Positions 62,281 through 64,000 of a stretch of 64,000 nucleotides of DNA are shown piece by piece. The translations under genes and the position numbers were made by a program. Below the pieces are notes generated by a model. The model was not told the DNA's origin, ran no database searches, and saw only the letters and a list, made by a program, of their open reading frames with translations. Every line of letters begins with the position of its first letter. The first letter of the stretch is position 1. Origin of the DNA: Cyclina sinensis (taxonomy: Eukaryota > Mollusca > Bivalvia > Venerida > Veneridae); the NCBI GenBank assembly GCA_012932295.1, contig JAAONU010000001.1, forward strand, positions 30,969,449 through 31,033,448, in the 5' to 3' direction.

Positions 62281-62559
62281 CCTTGTGAAATCAGATTTCA
62301 TACCTGTCAACTTCTGCGCCTTGTTACTGTAAAAATTGTTTTACATCATGAAGTGTTTGTATTGATTGTTAGAAATAAAACGTTGATTGGCTAATTTGCA
62401 AAGTTTTATGTTACTATTCCTAATATTAAAAAAAATTCTATACCTTGAAGTATGCACAGTTATATTTTTCCGTTAGTATACATTAAATCATTACAAGACA
62501 ACTGAGGGTTTAGAAGTTACAAATTAGTCCTTTAAACTACAGCAAAAGATGACTTTTAA

Positions 62560-63070
62560 AACTTAAAAATGATAAAAGCAGTAAAAGCTTTCTTCAGAGT
62601 TAAAGAGTCCAGATTTTTTCAAACAAACAACCAGATATGAGAAAAATTCTAACTAACCTTAAAAGAATCTACATCTCAGTCACCACAGCCATCACTGCAA
62701 TCTTTAACTGGTTCATTCACTACAACACTGGACCAGAACATCTAACAAATCTTCATTTCAAGCAGTTTGAAGCAAAATTCTGAAAAAAAACACATACATA
62801 AAAAGATCAATGTATTTACACAAACCTTTAAATACAAACTGGGAAAGAAGTGATAAATATTTGAAAAACAATTATCAGGGTTAAGAACTGAGTATAAATT
62901 TAGTATATGAACAAATAGAAAAGGAAGAAACTTGCACTCAGCCGTGACAAACTGCATTCCAACTTGCAGAACCATCTCTCACACTGGCTTGTTGATAACA
63001 TTATGCAATCATTGGACCAGAACACATTGCAAAGCACAGCAACCTGAAAATCTGAAAAGAATGGCAAACG
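62560..63070 (-). repeat. Right-hand continuation of the tandem array
   Basis: Diverged unit borders are visible at about 62770 (cttcatttcaagcag..gaagcaaaattctga) and about 63030 (attggaccagaacacattgc), with the phrase actggaccagaacatc shared with the units left of the Tc1 element. The Tc1 insertion therefore splits one array. Confidence 0.5.
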
Positions 63071-63269
63071 GAAATAGACGTAATGGTGATTTTGTTCCTC
63101 TGAAGATATCTGTACTTTGAAAACAATATAAACCAAAATGTTTTTAAAAGACCTTTAACAGTGCAAATATTCACCTCTAAACAGCTTTGGATGGCTGATT
63201 GCAAAAATACAGATTACACAGTGAAGCAAGCAAACATATGACAAACCTTGTTTTATGGATATGCTTTCT

Positions 63270-63985
63270 GTATCCCATAAAACACATCAACTGCATTTCT
63301 TCTTCAAACCTCTAGAATGCTCAGGATAGCTCAAACAAAAATAAAAACAGAATAAATTACAAGCAATTAAATTAACTGATACAGATGCAAAATCAATCAA
63401 GAATTACATGACTGGTAAAAAGAAATTAACAATGACCTATTACAGAAGTTATTCTAAAAACCATTGTGTTTGCACTGATCTCTGCTTTCTCTGACTTCCT
63501 GCATTCTACATTTAACTGAGAATTTACCAAATTTAGCTGTAAGTAACTGACTGGAACATTTTCATCTGGCAAAGCCTTAGTGTATGCAGGAAGATTAGAG
63601 GAAGGAACAAAAGTGCAACAAGTAAAAACCAGTGAGGTGAAAGTCTTTACCATTTGAAAGTGACAAAACCAAACCAAAATAAAGCAAGAAGTCATCCAAA
63701 TGAGACAGTACAACCACAGCTGATTAGTAGACAACTTCTGAAGTAGGTTATTACAAACAGTACTTAATATAAATCAGAAGAATTAATCATGAACCATTAA
63801 TACAAGGACACAATTATTAAAGAATAAAAAATTATCTAATTCTACATACCTTGTTTTAGTTAAGATATACCTATTTAACAACCATACTGCACATTCCAGT
63901 GGTGCTCAAAGGTCAATGTTCATCTCTAGTGGACCTGATGATACTGGCACCTGAAAAAAGTGAGACATTGTGTATACAATGTAGG
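63270..63985 (-). repeat. ~0.7-kb segment duplicated from 56085-56800 (right copy)
   Basis: Same block order and orientation as the left copy, about 7.18 kb away. Differences include a 10-20-bp gap near 63670 and several substitutions; the left copy keeps aaatttacctgtaagt where this copy has aaatttagctgtaagt. Confidence 0.75.
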
Positions 63986-64000
63986 TGATAAAATTTATGT

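Larger units (their letters stand above)
60919..62476 (+). mobile_element. Tc1-family DNA transposon, 1558 bp, intact ends
   Basis: Terminal inverted repeats of about 28 bp start CTGACGGAAAAATATAACTG (left) and CTAACGGAAAAATATAACTG (right, reverse complement), and each end is flanked by the TA target duplication (60917-60918, 62477-62478). The sequence inside is clearly more GC-rich than its surroundings. It carries one transposase gene, broken by a short duplication. It has inserted into the tandem array, whose diverged units continue on its right. Confidence 0.93.

Overview
This window is animal nuclear DNA, most likely from a bivalve mollusc. Genes are split by GT-AG introns, the DNA is AT-rich, and most of the length is mobile or repeated DNA. 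The mollusc assignment is inference from two things: the host proteins are clear metazoan orthologues, and the repeats match types I recall as common in bivalve genomes. These are a Meta-domain-like tRNA-derived SINE near 13.1-13.4 kb, ~165-bp repeats near 18.2-18.7 kb and ~138-bp repeats near 37.3-38.2 kb. I see no bacterial, organellar or viral genes.

Three host genes are supported. (1) 0.5-12.1 kb, + strand: 18 exons encode the ER stress sensor IRE1 (ERN1), running from the luminal domain through the membrane segment, kinase and KEN RNase to the stop codon; only the first exon or exons lie outside the window. (2) 24.6-26.1 kb, - strand: a single-exon protein of about 503 residues with seven C2H2 zinc fingers and an acidic N-terminal half. 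(3) 38.5-44.1 kb, - strand: four exons encode a complete 78-residue CRIP1-type LIM protein. A 191-codon ORF at 17.0-17.6 kb (-) is too long to dismiss, but I do not recognise it. These genes appear to be functionally independent.

The rest is mostly transposons. 20.4-24.3 kb holds two nearly identical jockey/CR1-like LINE copies in tail-to-tail inverted orientation that share a nonsense codon. 27.87-30.09 kb is a non-autonomous DNA transposon with long inverted termini and an exact 9-bp target-site duplication, Mutator-like. 30.3-34.0 kb holds a LINE fragment and a decayed LINE with a PHD finger. 34.2-35.2 kb is a 47-bp minisatellite. 36.72-37.23 kb is a MITE with a 7-bp target-site duplication. 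A Tc1 relic sits in intron 1 of the LIM gene. 45.6-47.9 kb is a 2.3-kb foldback element with TA flanks. 50.8-53.5 kb is an eroded L1-like LINE. 55.4-55.7 kb is a 41-bp minisatellite.

The last 8 kb (about 56-64 kb) is the least explained part. It holds diverged tandem units of roughly 250-520 bp that carry conserved minus-strand splice-like signals but no shared ORF. This array is interrupted by a Tc1 transposon with intact ends and bracketed by a ~0.7-kb direct duplication.
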